Origin: Synergistaceae bacterium | GTDB taxonomy: Bacteria; Synergistota; Synergistia; Synergistales; Aminobacteriaceae | Assembly (NCBI GenBank): GCA_017450125.1 | Contig: JAFSWZ010000019.1 | Span: 1 to 64,000 of the forward strand | DNA: 64,000 nt | Reading direction: 5' to 3' | Shown: piece by piece, positions 34,287 through 42,681 of the stretch | Layout of the letters: each line of letters begins with the position of its first letter | How positions within the stretch are numbered: position 1 is the stretch's first letter | Made by a program: the position numbers and the translations under genes | Notes under the pieces: model-generated | Told to the model about the DNA's origin: nothing | The model's input: the letters and a program-made list of their open reading frames with translations, nothing else | Database searches by the model: none

Positions 34287-36569
34287 ATGCAGTTTACACA
34301 GAAAAATTTCGGGCTCTTCGGCGAGTTTTACCCGGAGCTTGCTCATTACGGACAGGCCGCCAACAACGCACTTGCTTCTGACAGGAATATATGCCTCCTG
34401 AACTTGGGGAGGATAGCTGAAACAATCGTCAAGCATTTGTGCCAGCACAGCAATATTCCCTACAAGCACAGTCATGACCCTGTGCAGGCCTTAGCTAATG
34501 CCGGGATAATCGGTGAAGATATACGCCTCAAGATAGATACGCTCCTCGAAGTCAGGGATGATGCCCTGCGTGATGATTATGATTCCGACATGGCATGTAT
34601 AAGGATGTTCACGACGGCCTACGAGCTGTGCGAATGGTTCGTGTCCCGCAGAAAGTTCGACTTCCTCAACGGGCTTCTTCCCGCCGGAGCATCTTCCTCG
34701 CCCCTGTCTGAGGCGGCAGGTCTGGGCTCTGAGGCAGAGGAGAGCCTCTACACGTGGACGCGTTACAGCCTTCTGTGCTTGGGGAACATCGGCGAGTTCC
34801 TCTGCGACTTTCTGGGCAAGAAGTACGCGCAAGAGATGGAGGATTATGACCGCCAGAGCTTCAAGCAGGCCGACACCTCAGAGAAAGAAGAAATCCTGAA
34901 GCGCAACGGAATAATCGGCGACGAGCAGAAGGACATCCTCTACAAGCTCCGTGATGCAAGGAACAGGGCGGTTCACCAGCGCGAGTCTTCTTCGGAGAGG
35001 GCAGAGCAGCTCATTGACGAGGCACTGCAGCTGTGTGCGTGGACGTTCAGGAAGATAGCTGAAGCCGGAGACGCGGTGAAGGGCAAGATAGCCGACGTAA
35101 CTTCGGAGGGGGAAATAAGCGTAGACATCGGGCCGTTAGCCGGAGTGGTGAACAGCGACGAGAAGCCGGAAAATACCGAGTGCGAGAGCGGGGACGTGTA
35201 CTCGTTCAGGATTGTGAGCAACCCGAAGGACACAGCAGAGCCGTTATACTTGAGCATGAAGGACGCAGACGCAAAGTCTGAAGGCACGTCCGGCGCGGAA
35301 GAAAGCAGGCCGGTGATTGCTGTTTCGGCGGGAGGAAACGCGGACTTTCTGCGTGTGTGCCAGATCGGCAACGAGAACGAGATTATTCGCGCCCTCGAGG
35401 GCGGAGCAGACCCTAGCTCGAAGACGATGGACGGCACGACAACCCTTATGCTGGCGGCACAGCACGGCAAGGCACGTGTAATCGACGCACTCATAGGACG
35501 CGGAGTTTCGCCGAACGCACGAAACATCAGCAGGCACACTGCTCTGATGTTCGCGGTGCAGAACGACAACATCTACGCGGTCGATGCCCTGCTGAACCAC
35601 AACGCCAACGTTTTCGCACTGGACTGCGACGGCAAGACTGCGATGGATTACGTTGTGTCGGCGGCACCCTACGGCCGGAAAATCGCCAAGAAGCTGAAGC
35701 GCAAAGCCGAGACGCTGTTCCTCGAACTCTGCAAGGGCAACGACGAGAGCAAGATAATCAGTGCGATGAACCACAACGCTAACCCCAACGCCAAGACCTT
35801 GAACGCGAAGACGACGGCACTAATGCTCCTAGTGTCTCATCACAGGGCGGAACTCATCGAGATGCTGCTTCGCAGGGGAGCGCGCGTGAACGACAAGGAC
35901 TCGAAGGGCAAGACTGCGCTGATGTTTGCGGCGGAGAGCAACACGACTGAAGCTGTGAGGACGCTGCTGGATTATGAGGCAGACATTTACGCGGAGGACG
36001 GCAAGGGGCATGATGCGCTGTATTACGCGGAGAAGAATCCGAGAACGTGCCACGACGCGGAACTTTTAGCCCTGCTCGGCAAGAAACAGCCCGCCGTTGA
36101 TGAGCCGGAAGGACCTGTACCAGAAACGCCGGAAGAGCCCGAAGCACTGACGCAGGAGCAGGAGGCGGAAGCCAGCGAGGCACTCAGGATGACACTTCAG
36201 CGCGACATCCTCAAAATCTGCAGGGCAGGAAGCCCCGAAGACCTCACACAAGCACTCGAAGCCGGAGTTTCCATCGACGTAACCAGCAAAGAAAACGCGA
36301 CTCCCTTGATGTTCGCGGCACAGAGCAACACCGCAGAAATCGTCGACATGCTCATCACCGCCGGTGCAGACCTCAACGCTCAGGACAACTCAGGAAGCAC
36401 AGCACTATTCTACGCGGCATACAGGAACACAGAAGACGTTGTAGAAGCACTGCTCGCGGCGGGAGCTGACAAGACCATCACCAACAACGCGGGGCTTTCG
36501 GCACTCGATTACGCACGGAGAAACTACAGGCTCGAGGACACGGAAGCTCTGAGAAAACTTGAAGCATAA
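34287..36569 (+). CDS. HEPN-like (DUF4145) duplication fused to ankyrin repeats
   Basis: 760 residues, no signal peptide, so probably cytoplasmic. Residues 1-125 resemble the DUF4145/HEPN-type domain found at the N terminus of some HsdR proteins. A second copy spans about 155-260 and keeps the Arg-x4-His pattern (RNRAVH, 225-230), whereas the first has Arg where His is expected (VRDDALRDD, 89-97). A short beta-rich linker follows, then about ten ankyrin repeats in two blocks (roughly 345-600 and 635-757) split by a Pro/Glu-rich stretch. HEPN proteins are often RNases of toxin or antiviral systems; whether this one cleaves RNA is inference. CAGGAG precedes the ATG. It stands alone between two metabolic units. 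Confidence 0.78.
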   Translation: MQFTQKNFGLFGEFYPELAHYGQAANNALASDRNICLLNLGRIAETIVKHLCQHSNIPYKHSHDPVQALANAGIIGEDIRLKIDTLLEVRDDALRDDYDSDMACIRMFTTAYELCEWFVSRRKFDFLNGLLPAGASSSPLSEAAGLGSEAEESLYTWTRYSLLCLGNIGEFLCDFLGKKYAQEMEDYDRQSFKQADTSEKEEILKRNGIIGDEQKDILYKLRDARNRAVHQRESSSERAEQLIDEALQLCAWTFRKIAEAGDAVKGKIADVTSEGEISVDIGPLAGVVNSDEKPENTECESGDVYSFRIVSNPKDTAEPLYLSMKDADAKSEGTSGAEESRPVIAVSAGGNADFLRVCQIGNENEIIRALEGGADPSSKTMDGTTTLMLAAQHGKARVIDALIGRGVSPNARNISRHTALMFAVQNDNIYAVDALLNHNANVFALDCDGKTAMDYVVSAAPYGRKIAKKLKRKAETLFLELCKGNDESKIISAMNHNANPNAKTLNAKTTALMLLVSHHRAELIEMLLRRGARVNDKDSKGKTALMFAAESNTTEAVRTLLDYEADIYAEDGKGHDALYYAEKNPRTCHDAELLALLGKKQPAVDEPEGPVPETPEEPEALTQEQEAEASEALRMTLQRDILKICRAGSPEDLTQALEAGVSIDVTSKENATPLMFAAQSNTAEIVDMLITAGADLNAQDNSGSTALFYAAYRNTEDVVEALLAAGADKTITNNAGLSALDYARRNYRLEDTEALRKLEA

Positions 36570-36577
36570 TTGATTTC

Positions 36578-36606
36578 TTGACATAAATTCTCGTTTAGGG
36601 TAATTT
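36578..36606 (+). promoter_or_regulatory. sigma-70 promoter for the acyl-CoA synthetase unit
   Basis: A perfect -35 TTGACA (36578-36583), a 17-base spacer and -10 TAATTT (36601-36606). It begins nine bases after the ankyrin gene stop codon. Confidence 0.65.
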
Positions 36607-36614
36607 TCACGAGT

Positions 36615-36633
36615 CCTGCTGGCATTCTGCAGG
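36615..36633 (+). terminator. terminator-like hairpin in the acyl-CoA synthetase leader
   Basis: CCTGC (36615-36619) pairs with GCAGG (36629-36633), followed by GCTTTATTCTT. It lies after the promoter and before the gene, so it could terminate ankyrin-gene transcripts or attenuate the new transcript. Confidence 0.5.
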
Positions 36634-36669
36634 GCTTTATTCTTAGTGAAAGAGGGAATATTTCTCACA

Positions 36670-38298
36670 ATGCCCATCACTGATTTGCTCGAACGCAACG
36701 CAAAACTTTACGGGGATGAAGTCGCTCTCGTCGAGATTAACCCCGAGCAGGAAGAACCCATACGTATTACATGGAAAGAATACGCGCTGATTCAGCCGAC
36801 ATCCTCAAAACCTTACAGGCGCGACATAACTTGGGAAGTCTTTGACGAGAAAGCTAACCGTGTCGCAAATATGCTACTTTCGCGCGGCATCAAGAAGGGG
36901 CAGAAGGTAGCAATCCTCCTCATGAACTGCCTCGAATGGCTGCCTATATACTTCGGGATTCTCAAGACCGGCGCAATAGCTGTCCCTCTGAACTTCCGCT
37001 ATTCCTCAGAAGAGATAGAGTACTGCGTGAACTTGGCCGATGTTGATGTGCTGTTCTTCGGCCCGGAGTTCATCGGCAGGGTTGAAAACACCGTGCTGGC
37101 TCTCGGGGACAAGTGCCTGCTGTTCTTCGTCGGGGATAACTGCCCGTCGTTCGCGGAGAGCTACAACAACGCTGTGAACAACTGCTCCTCGAGCGCGCCG
37201 AAGATTCTCGTTGAGGACACTGACGAGGCGGCTATATACTTCTCTTCCGGCACAACAGGCTTCCCGAAGGCGATACTCCATAACCACACTGCACTTCTTC
37301 AGTCAGCACGGATGGAGGCCAAGCACCACCTTACGACTCATGATGATGTGTTCCTGTGCATTCCTCCGCTCTACCACACAGGCGCAAAAATGCACTGGTT
37401 CGGCTCTCTCTACACCGGCAGCCGCGCAGTAATCCTCAAAGGCACATCACCGAAGGCGATTCTTGACGTTGTGTCGTGGGAAGGCTGTACGATTGTGTGG
37501 CTGTTAGTTCCGTGGGCACAGGACATACTTACCGCGCTCGACAGAGGAGACATCAAACTTGAGGGGCGGCATCTCTCGCAGTGGCGGTTAATGCACATCG
37601 GTGCTCAGCCTGTACCTCCAGCACTCATCAAGCACTGGCTGGACTACTTCCCTGACCACAAGTACGACACGAATTACGGCCTCTCGGAGTCAACCGGGCC
37701 GGGCTGTGTTCATCTTGGCCTCGAGAACATTCACAAGGTCGGAGCAATCGGCGTGCCGGGCTACGGCTGGGAGCTGAAGATTGTCGACAACAACGGAAAC
37801 CCAGTAAAGCAGGGAGAAACCGGCGAACTCTGCGTGAAGGGGCCGGGCGTAATGCTGTGCTACTACCACAATCCCGGCGCGACGCACGAGAGCATTCGGG
37901 ACGGCTGGCTTTTCACTGGAGATATGGCGATGATGGATTCGGACGGCTTTGTGTGGCTCGTTGACCGCAAGAAGGACGTGGTCATTATGGGCGGAGAGAA
38001 CATTTACCCCGTGCAGATTGAGAACTTCTTGGCGGGACACCCGAAGGTTCATGATGTTGCTGTTATCGGTCTTCCTGAACCGAGACTCGGCGAAATTCCA
38101 GCGGCAATAATTCAGGTGAAGAAGGGCATGAAGTGCACAGCCGAAGAGATAGACAGATTCTGTCTCGGCCTTCCGCGCTACAAGAGGCCGCGCAAAATCA
38201 TTTTCGCTGATGTTCCGCGCAACCCGACCGGCAAAATCGAGAAGCCGAAGCTCCGCGAAATGTACGCGCACGGAAGCAGCTTTCCTGAGGCCGAATAA
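36670..38298 (+). CDS. acyl-CoA synthetase (AMP-forming)
   Basis: About 542 residues of the ANL superfamily. The ATP loop YFSSGTTGFPKAIL is near residue 190, the NYGLSESTGPG motif near residue 335, GDMAMMD and DRKKDVVIMGGENIYP lie in the hinge region, and the C-terminal Lys is in NPTGKIEKPKL. It activates a carboxylic acid with ATP and CoA; the chain type is not clear. The ATG at 36670 was chosen by the family start, with AGAGGGA 12 bases upstream; a GTG at 36646 is possible. It overlaps the next gene by one base (TAATG). Confidence 0.9.
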   Translation: MPITDLLERNAKLYGDEVALVEINPEQEEPIRITWKEYALIQPTSSKPYRRDITWEVFDEKANRVANMLLSRGIKKGQKVAILLMNCLEWLPIYFGILKTGAIAVPLNFRYSSEEIEYCVNLADVDVLFFGPEFIGRVENTVLALGDKCLLFFVGDNCPSFAESYNNAVNNCSSSAPKILVEDTDEAAIYFSSGTTGFPKAILHNHTALLQSARMEAKHHLTTHDDVFLCIPPLYHTGAKMHWFGSLYTGSRAVILKGTSPKAILDVVSWEGCTIVWLLVPWAQDILTALDRGDIKLEGRHLSQWRLMHIGAQPVPPALIKHWLDYFPDHKYDTNYGLSESTGPGCVHLGLENIHKVGAIGVPGYGWELKIVDNNGNPVKQGETGELCVKGPGVMLCYYHNPGATHESIRDGWLFTGDMAMMDSDGFVWLVDRKKDVVIMGGENIYPVQIENFLAGHPKVHDVAVIGLPEPRLGEIPAAIIQVKKGMKCTAEEIDRFCLGLPRYKRPRKIIFADVPRNPTGKIEKPKLREMYAHGSSFPEAE

Positions 38299-39176
38299 TG
38301 TACGAGCTGATTCACGTTAAGGGGCAGAGCTATTACATACAGAGCCCCGCAAAAATCGGGCTCGTGAAGCTGGAAGGTAATAATGTCTGCCTCATCGACA
38401 GCGGGAGCGATAAGGAAGCGGGGAGAAAAGTACGGCAGATTCTCGACGCTAACGGCTGGACTCTGACGGCAATCTACAACACTCACTCGAACGCTGACCA
38501 CATCGGCGGCAACAAGTACCTTCACGCTCAGACGGGGTGCAGGATTTACGCTCCTGATGCTGAGTGCGCGTTCACGCGTCATCCCGTACTTGAGCCGTCG
38601 TTCTTGTACGGTGGCTTCCCGGTGAAGGAACTGCGGCACAAGTTCCTGATGGCTCAGGAGAGTCCCGCCGAGTACCTCACGCCTGAAGTTATGCCCGAAG
38701 GATGGGAGGTTATTCCTCTGCCCGGACACTTCTTCAGTATGGCGGGTTTTCGGACTCCTGATAACGTTGTGTATCTTGCGGACTGCCTGTCGAGTGCCGA
38801 AACGCTGGCCAAGTACCAGATAACTTTCCTCTATGATGTTGAAGCATACATCTCTACGCTGGAGATGGTGAAGACGATGAAGGCTGATGTGTTCGTGCCC
38901 TCACATGCGCCGGTAACAGAGAACATTGCGGAGCTCGCACAGCTCAACATCGACAAGGCTAACGAGGTCGCAGACACGATAGCGGAAATCTGCCGTACTC
39001 CTCTGAACTTTGAGGCGGTGCTTCAGAGGCTGTCTGCTGAGCTGAACCTCACGATGACGTTCGAACAATACGCGCTTGTAGGAAGCACGGTGCGTTCTTA
39101 CCTGTCGTGGATGAAGGAGAGCGGAAGGCTGAGGGCGTATTTTGCGGATAACCTGTTACTGTGGGAGGCAGTGTGA
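38298..39176 (+). CDS. MBL-fold metal-dependent hydrolase
   Basis: 292 residues. The metal motif THSNADHIGG is near residue 60 and further ligands are in LPGHFFSMAGF and YLADCLSS; a helical C-terminal extension (about 215-292) resembles that of other multi-domain MBL hydrolases. Translation is coupled to the acyl-CoA synthetase by the TAATG overlap, so it may be a thioesterase-like or lactone hydrolase in the same pathway; that is inference. A strong terminator follows. Confidence 0.85.
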   Translation: MYELIHVKGQSYYIQSPAKIGLVKLEGNNVCLIDSGSDKEAGRKVRQILDANGWTLTAIYNTHSNADHIGGNKYLHAQTGCRIYAPDAECAFTRHPVLEPSFLYGGFPVKELRHKFLMAQESPAEYLTPEVMPEGWEVIPLPGHFFSMAGFRTPDNVVYLADCLSSAETLAKYQITFLYDVEAYISTLEMVKTMKADVFVPSHAPVTENIAELAQLNIDKANEVADTIAEICRTPLNFEAVLQRLSAELNLTMTFEQYALVGSTVRSYLSWMKESGRLRAYFADNLLLWEAV

Positions 39177-39184
39177 GGAATTTG

Positions 39185-39214
39185 CTCCCTCTGTGTTAAT
39201 GGCATCAGGGGGAG
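39185..39214 (+). terminator. intrinsic terminator after the MBL hydrolase gene
   Basis: CTCCCTCTG (39185-39193) pairs over nine positions with CAGGGGGAG (39206-39214), followed by AAATTTTTA. Confidence 0.8.
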
Positions 39215-39352
39215 AAATTTTTACATTTTACGAGAAAGGAACGTTGACAATGACGGAAAAAATCGTTAAACTGAACCACGAACCCTATCGATTGTCTTCA
39301 TGAAGGCAGAATCGAACATGTAGACATCTTCAGAGCCTTCGGAATCCTGCTT

Positions 39353-41818
39353 ATGGTTATGGGTCATATAGGATTCGGAGGAGAGTTTGACCACTTCATC
39401 CACGCTTTCCACATGCCCATGTTCTTCATCGTGTCGGGAATGTTCTTCGAGCCCTCGTACAAACGTTTCTGCGGCACATCAGCGAATCCCTGTTCTTCCT
39501 TCCTGAAACGCAAAGCACAGACACTGCTTATCCCGTATGTATGCTTCGGAAGCCTTCATTATGCTCTGTGGGCTCTAAGGCACTGGCGAACCGTAAACTA
39601 TCTTTCTCCGCTGCTGCACTTGATGTCCGTCAACACTTACGCACTGCCTTATGCGGGCGCGCTCTGGTTTCTGACCGCCTTATTCCTCACCGAAGCCGCG
39701 TACTGCATAATCTTCCGCTGTGTGCGAAGTGAATACATCAGGCACGCAGTCATCATCCTTCTTACTCTGGCAGGACATGCCGCGTATTACTTCTGCCCCG
39801 TAACTCTGCCTTTTGCCGGAGGAGCTGCCCTAGTCGGTCTCGGACTGTACCACATCGGGGCAATGCTCAGGCAGCACAGCAGACTTTTCACGCTGTCTCT
39901 GGGAAAAACGCTGGCACTGGGAACAGTTACAGGAGCATTAATTTTCCTCAACGGTTACGTGAACGTGAGGATAGGCGTTTACGGATTTGTTCCGCTGTTC
40001 TACGTCAATGTTCTGCTGTCGTGCATTGTCGGGATGAGCCTAGCTGAGATACTGCACAGAACTTTTCAGGGCACATTGATTGACGGCTGCCTTCAGAGCG
40101 TAGGGAAAAACTCCATCGTGTACTTGTGCCTGAATCAGATCGTTATTCTTGCGGCGTTCAAGCTCTCAGGAAGAGTATTCGGGAATGCTGAGGCTCACGG
40201 AAAGCTGATGCTTCTGGCTGAACATTGCGGAGTGCTGGCTGTCTCGATGGTTGCGCTGATGTTCATCAGTGTGATTTTCTCGCGCACTGCGCTGAAGGCG
40301 GCTCTCGGCAAATCATCAAGCCCGCGCTGTCTCAAGTTTGCGGTGTGTTCTGCGCTTGCGGTGCTGCTTCTCACATCTGCAGGAGTGAACTTCGCGGGGC
40401 ATTATCGGTTGAAGGCTTCATATGCGGATGTACACCTGCCGGACTGGAGCAGGATTGACACCTCACCTCTGCAGGATAAAGGTACGCTCAGAGAAATTAT
40501 CGCGCTCAGCACCAAGTACCTTCTTGTTACGCGGTGGAACGAGCCGCACTGGTATGCATTCTCGCAGAACAGCAACACGAGTGCTCCGCTCGGACTGTCA
40601 GCCGCCGCAAGAAGAAATGTTTTGCGGAGCGCAGAGTCCTTCAGGAACTGGCGGGACAACGACTATCTCTATGTTGCCAACACTCTTGAAGAATGCCCGG
40701 ACGTAGTGCCCGGAGAAAGTGCCTTGAGGGGTTGGGCACACACATGCTTTATCCTGTCCTCAGTGCTCAGATTCAACATTTACGAGGAAGGGATTACGGG
40801 AATCCCGAAAGATGACGCTGTGAAGATGGTCTGCAAGCTGACCGCCACTCTCGCACGTAATCACTGCTCTAACTCTCACGGCGGCTGGGGCAGACTCTGG
40901 CAGAGCGCGCTGTGGGCAGAGAACATAGCTTTTGCGGGCTGGCTTATGTGGAATGACCTCTCGGAGCAGGACCGAGCTTTCGTCTTGAACATGCTGGTTT
41001 ACGAGGCAGACAGGTTTATAGGCTATGAAGTTCCGTATTACAGAGACAGTGAAGGCCGCGTGATTTCCCCTGACGACACAAAAGCCGAAGAGAACGCGTG
41101 GAACTCGCGGATACTGGCATTAGCTGCGTGTATGCTGCCGGAGCACGAGCACTGCAGGCTGTGGGAGGCGAAACTTGCTGAGCTCCTGCTGTCCTCGACC
41201 GCCGTCCCTGAAGATACGTCATCAGAAAGAAGCATTGACGGCGTGAAAGTCGGGGATGTCCTGCACGGCTCTAACATAAATTCAGACGGTACTGTAATGA
41301 ATCACGGGCTGTACCACATAGACTACATGACCACTACGATAGAGGGCATGACCGGCACAGCGATAATTTACGCGCTCGCAGGCCGTAAAGTCCCGGAGTC
41401 CGCATTCTTCAACCATGACATTATTTATTCTGCGCTGGTCAATCTCGACTTGGGCACATATGACAGCAGCAAAGCTGGACATCATTTTTACGGCAGGACA
41501 GAGGACGGGATGCCCGCACCTGAACTTGACATGCCCGGCGTTAATGACTGGGGCGGAAAGTGGTTCACGAGCTGTTACCTGGCTGATACTGAGGCAGAAA
41601 TTTTCGGGCTGGACAAAGACTGTCCCGAAGGCCTGAAGGCTTCAGACTGGGCAGATGTTCACCTCAAAGAAGTAATGCTTATGGTCAGCAGAAACACGAC
41701 GGGTAAGATTTTCGGTGAAGGCGAAAATTACTTTGTTTCCGGCGAGACATACGCAATGCAGAACCTGTGCAAGGCGTATCTTCTGCGGGTATATAATCGT
41801 CAGCGCAAGGAGGACTGA
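39353..41818 (+). CDS. membrane acyltransferase fused to a large C-terminal domain; 5' end disturbed
   Basis: Residues 1-320 are an acyltransferase-3 (OafA/WecH-type) membrane domain, about ten helices. The family's first helix, with the conserved catalytic His, reads DIFRAFGILLMVMGH when the frame is followed upstream of the ATG at 39353. That frame is open only back to 39275 and has no ATG/GTG/TTG before 39353. An ATG with a good AAAGGA site at 39250 lies in a different frame and stops after 17 codons, so a one-base frameshift near the 5' end is likely. Residues about 345-821 form a soluble helical domain with Trp/His-rich motifs (NHCSNSHGGWGRLWQSALWAE, VMNHGLYHIDYM) that looks like an alpha/alpha-toroid polysaccharide-active fold; I cannot name the family. 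The lgt ribosome site lies in its last codons. Confidence 0.7.
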   Translation: MVMGHIGFGGEFDHFIHAFHMPMFFIVSGMFFEPSYKRFCGTSANPCSSFLKRKAQTLLIPYVCFGSLHYALWALRHWRTVNYLSPLLHLMSVNTYALPYAGALWFLTALFLTEAAYCIIFRCVRSEYIRHAVIILLTLAGHAAYYFCPVTLPFAGGAALVGLGLYHIGAMLRQHSRLFTLSLGKTLALGTVTGALIFLNGYVNVRIGVYGFVPLFYVNVLLSCIVGMSLAEILHRTFQGTLIDGCLQSVGKNSIVYLCLNQIVILAAFKLSGRVFGNAEAHGKLMLLAEHCGVLAVSMVALMFISVIFSRTALKAALGKSSSPRCLKFAVCSALAVLLLTSAGVNFAGHYRLKASYADVHLPDWSRIDTSPLQDKGTLREIIALSTKYLLVTRWNEPHWYAFSQNSNTSAPLGLSAAARRNVLRSAESFRNWRDNDYLYVANTLEECPDVVPGESALRGWAHTCFILSSVLRFNIYEEGITGIPKDDAVKMVCKLTATLARNHCSNSHGGWGRLWQSALWAENIAFAGWLMWNDLSEQDRAFVLNMLVYEADRFIGYEVPYYRDSEGRVISPDDTKAEENAWNSRILALAACMLPEHEHCRLWEAKLAELLLSSTAVPEDTSSERSIDGVKVGDVLHGSNINSDGTVMNHGLYHIDYMTTTIEGMTGTAIIYALAGRKVPESAFFNHDIIYSALVNLDLGTYDSSKAGHHFYGRTEDGMPAPELDMPGVNDWGGKWFTSCYLADTEAEIFGLDKDCPEGLKASDWADVHLKEVMLMVSRNTTGKIFGEGENYFVSGETYAMQNLCKAYLLRVYNRQRKED

Positions 41819-41825
41819 TAAATTT

Positions 41826-42620
41826 ATGTACCCTACTCTGTTCACCATCGGCAGCGTCCGCATCGACACATACAGCGTAGTGTGGTTCATCGCCCTTAGC
41901 CTCGCGATACTCTGGAGCATCCGCAGGCTCGAACTCTACCGCCTCGACGAGGACGACTCCCGCAGGGTCATGGCTGTGTCGTTCCTGTTCATGCTTCTCG
42001 GCGCAAGGTCATACGAATATATAGCGCACTGGAAGACCTACCTCGAGCACCCTTCGTACTTCCTTGACCTCAACAGAGGAGGGCTTCACGAGTTCGGAGC
42101 AGTCGCCGGAGCGTTCGTGTCCGCGTGGGTGATGTGCCTGCTCTCGCGCGGAAAAATCTCCTTCCTTAAGCTTTGTGATGTAGCTGTAATCCCCGCGTTC
42201 CTCGCTATTGCCGTTGGACGCTGGGGCTGCTTCCTCAACGGCTGCTGTCTCGGACGCGTTACGGACTTCTTCGGGGCTGTGCATTTCCCGAGAGACAGGG
42301 CAGGAGTCTTCCGCCACCCCGTGCAGGTGTACTACTCTGTCATTTCCGCCGCAATAATCGTCGTTCTGCTTCTCGTAGAACGCAGGCTCATGAAGAAGGA
42401 ACGCTACTACTCCGTGATTGCGCCTCTGGGAATGCTCCTCTACTCCCTCATGAGGATAGCCGTAACCTTCGTGCGCGACCCTCAGCCTCTCTCGTGGCTC
42501 GTGAAATATTCGTGGACGTACAGATGGATAGTTACACTGCTTCCGCTGATATGCTTATGGCTCGCGTATAGTTTACTTAGGTTAAACGCAGAAAATTCAC
42601 ATAAGCCAAACAAGCCATGA
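41826..42620 (+). CDS. lgt: prolipoprotein diacylglyceryl transferase family protein
   Basis: A 264-residue membrane enzyme of about seven helices that attaches diacylglycerol to lipoprotein precursors. It has the Lgt signature region in a divergent form: GRWGCFLNGCCLGRVTD near residue 131 and GGLHEFGAVAGAF near residue 88. Standard Lgt has NGE where this has NGC, a variant seen in a subgroup of the family. The ATG at 41826 follows AAGGAGG in the end of the preceding gene; an earlier in-frame start inside that gene is rejected. It may be a specialised relative of the housekeeping enzyme. Confidence 0.82.
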   Translation: MYPTLFTIGSVRIDTYSVVWFIALSLAILWSIRRLELYRLDEDDSRRVMAVSFLFMLLGARSYEYIAHWKTYLEHPSYFLDLNRGGLHEFGAVAGAFVSAWVMCLLSRGKISFLKLCDVAVIPAFLAIAVGRWGCFLNGCCLGRVTDFFGAVHFPRDRAGVFRHPVQVYYSVISAAIIVVLLLVERRLMKKERYYSVIAPLGMLLYSLMRIAVTFVRDPQPLSWLVKYSWTYRWIVTLLPLICLWLAYSLLRLNAENSHKPNKP

Positions 42621-42681
42621 AATAATCACATTTGCCCGCTAAAATTCTTCCCTGAAAAATTTTGATGGAGGTAATCACATT

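Noticed and set aside
39250-39303. 17-codon frame starting at a good ribosome site as a leader peptide
   Set aside because: No run of regulatory codons or attenuator hairpin follows; a frameshifted start of the acyltransferase gene explains it better.
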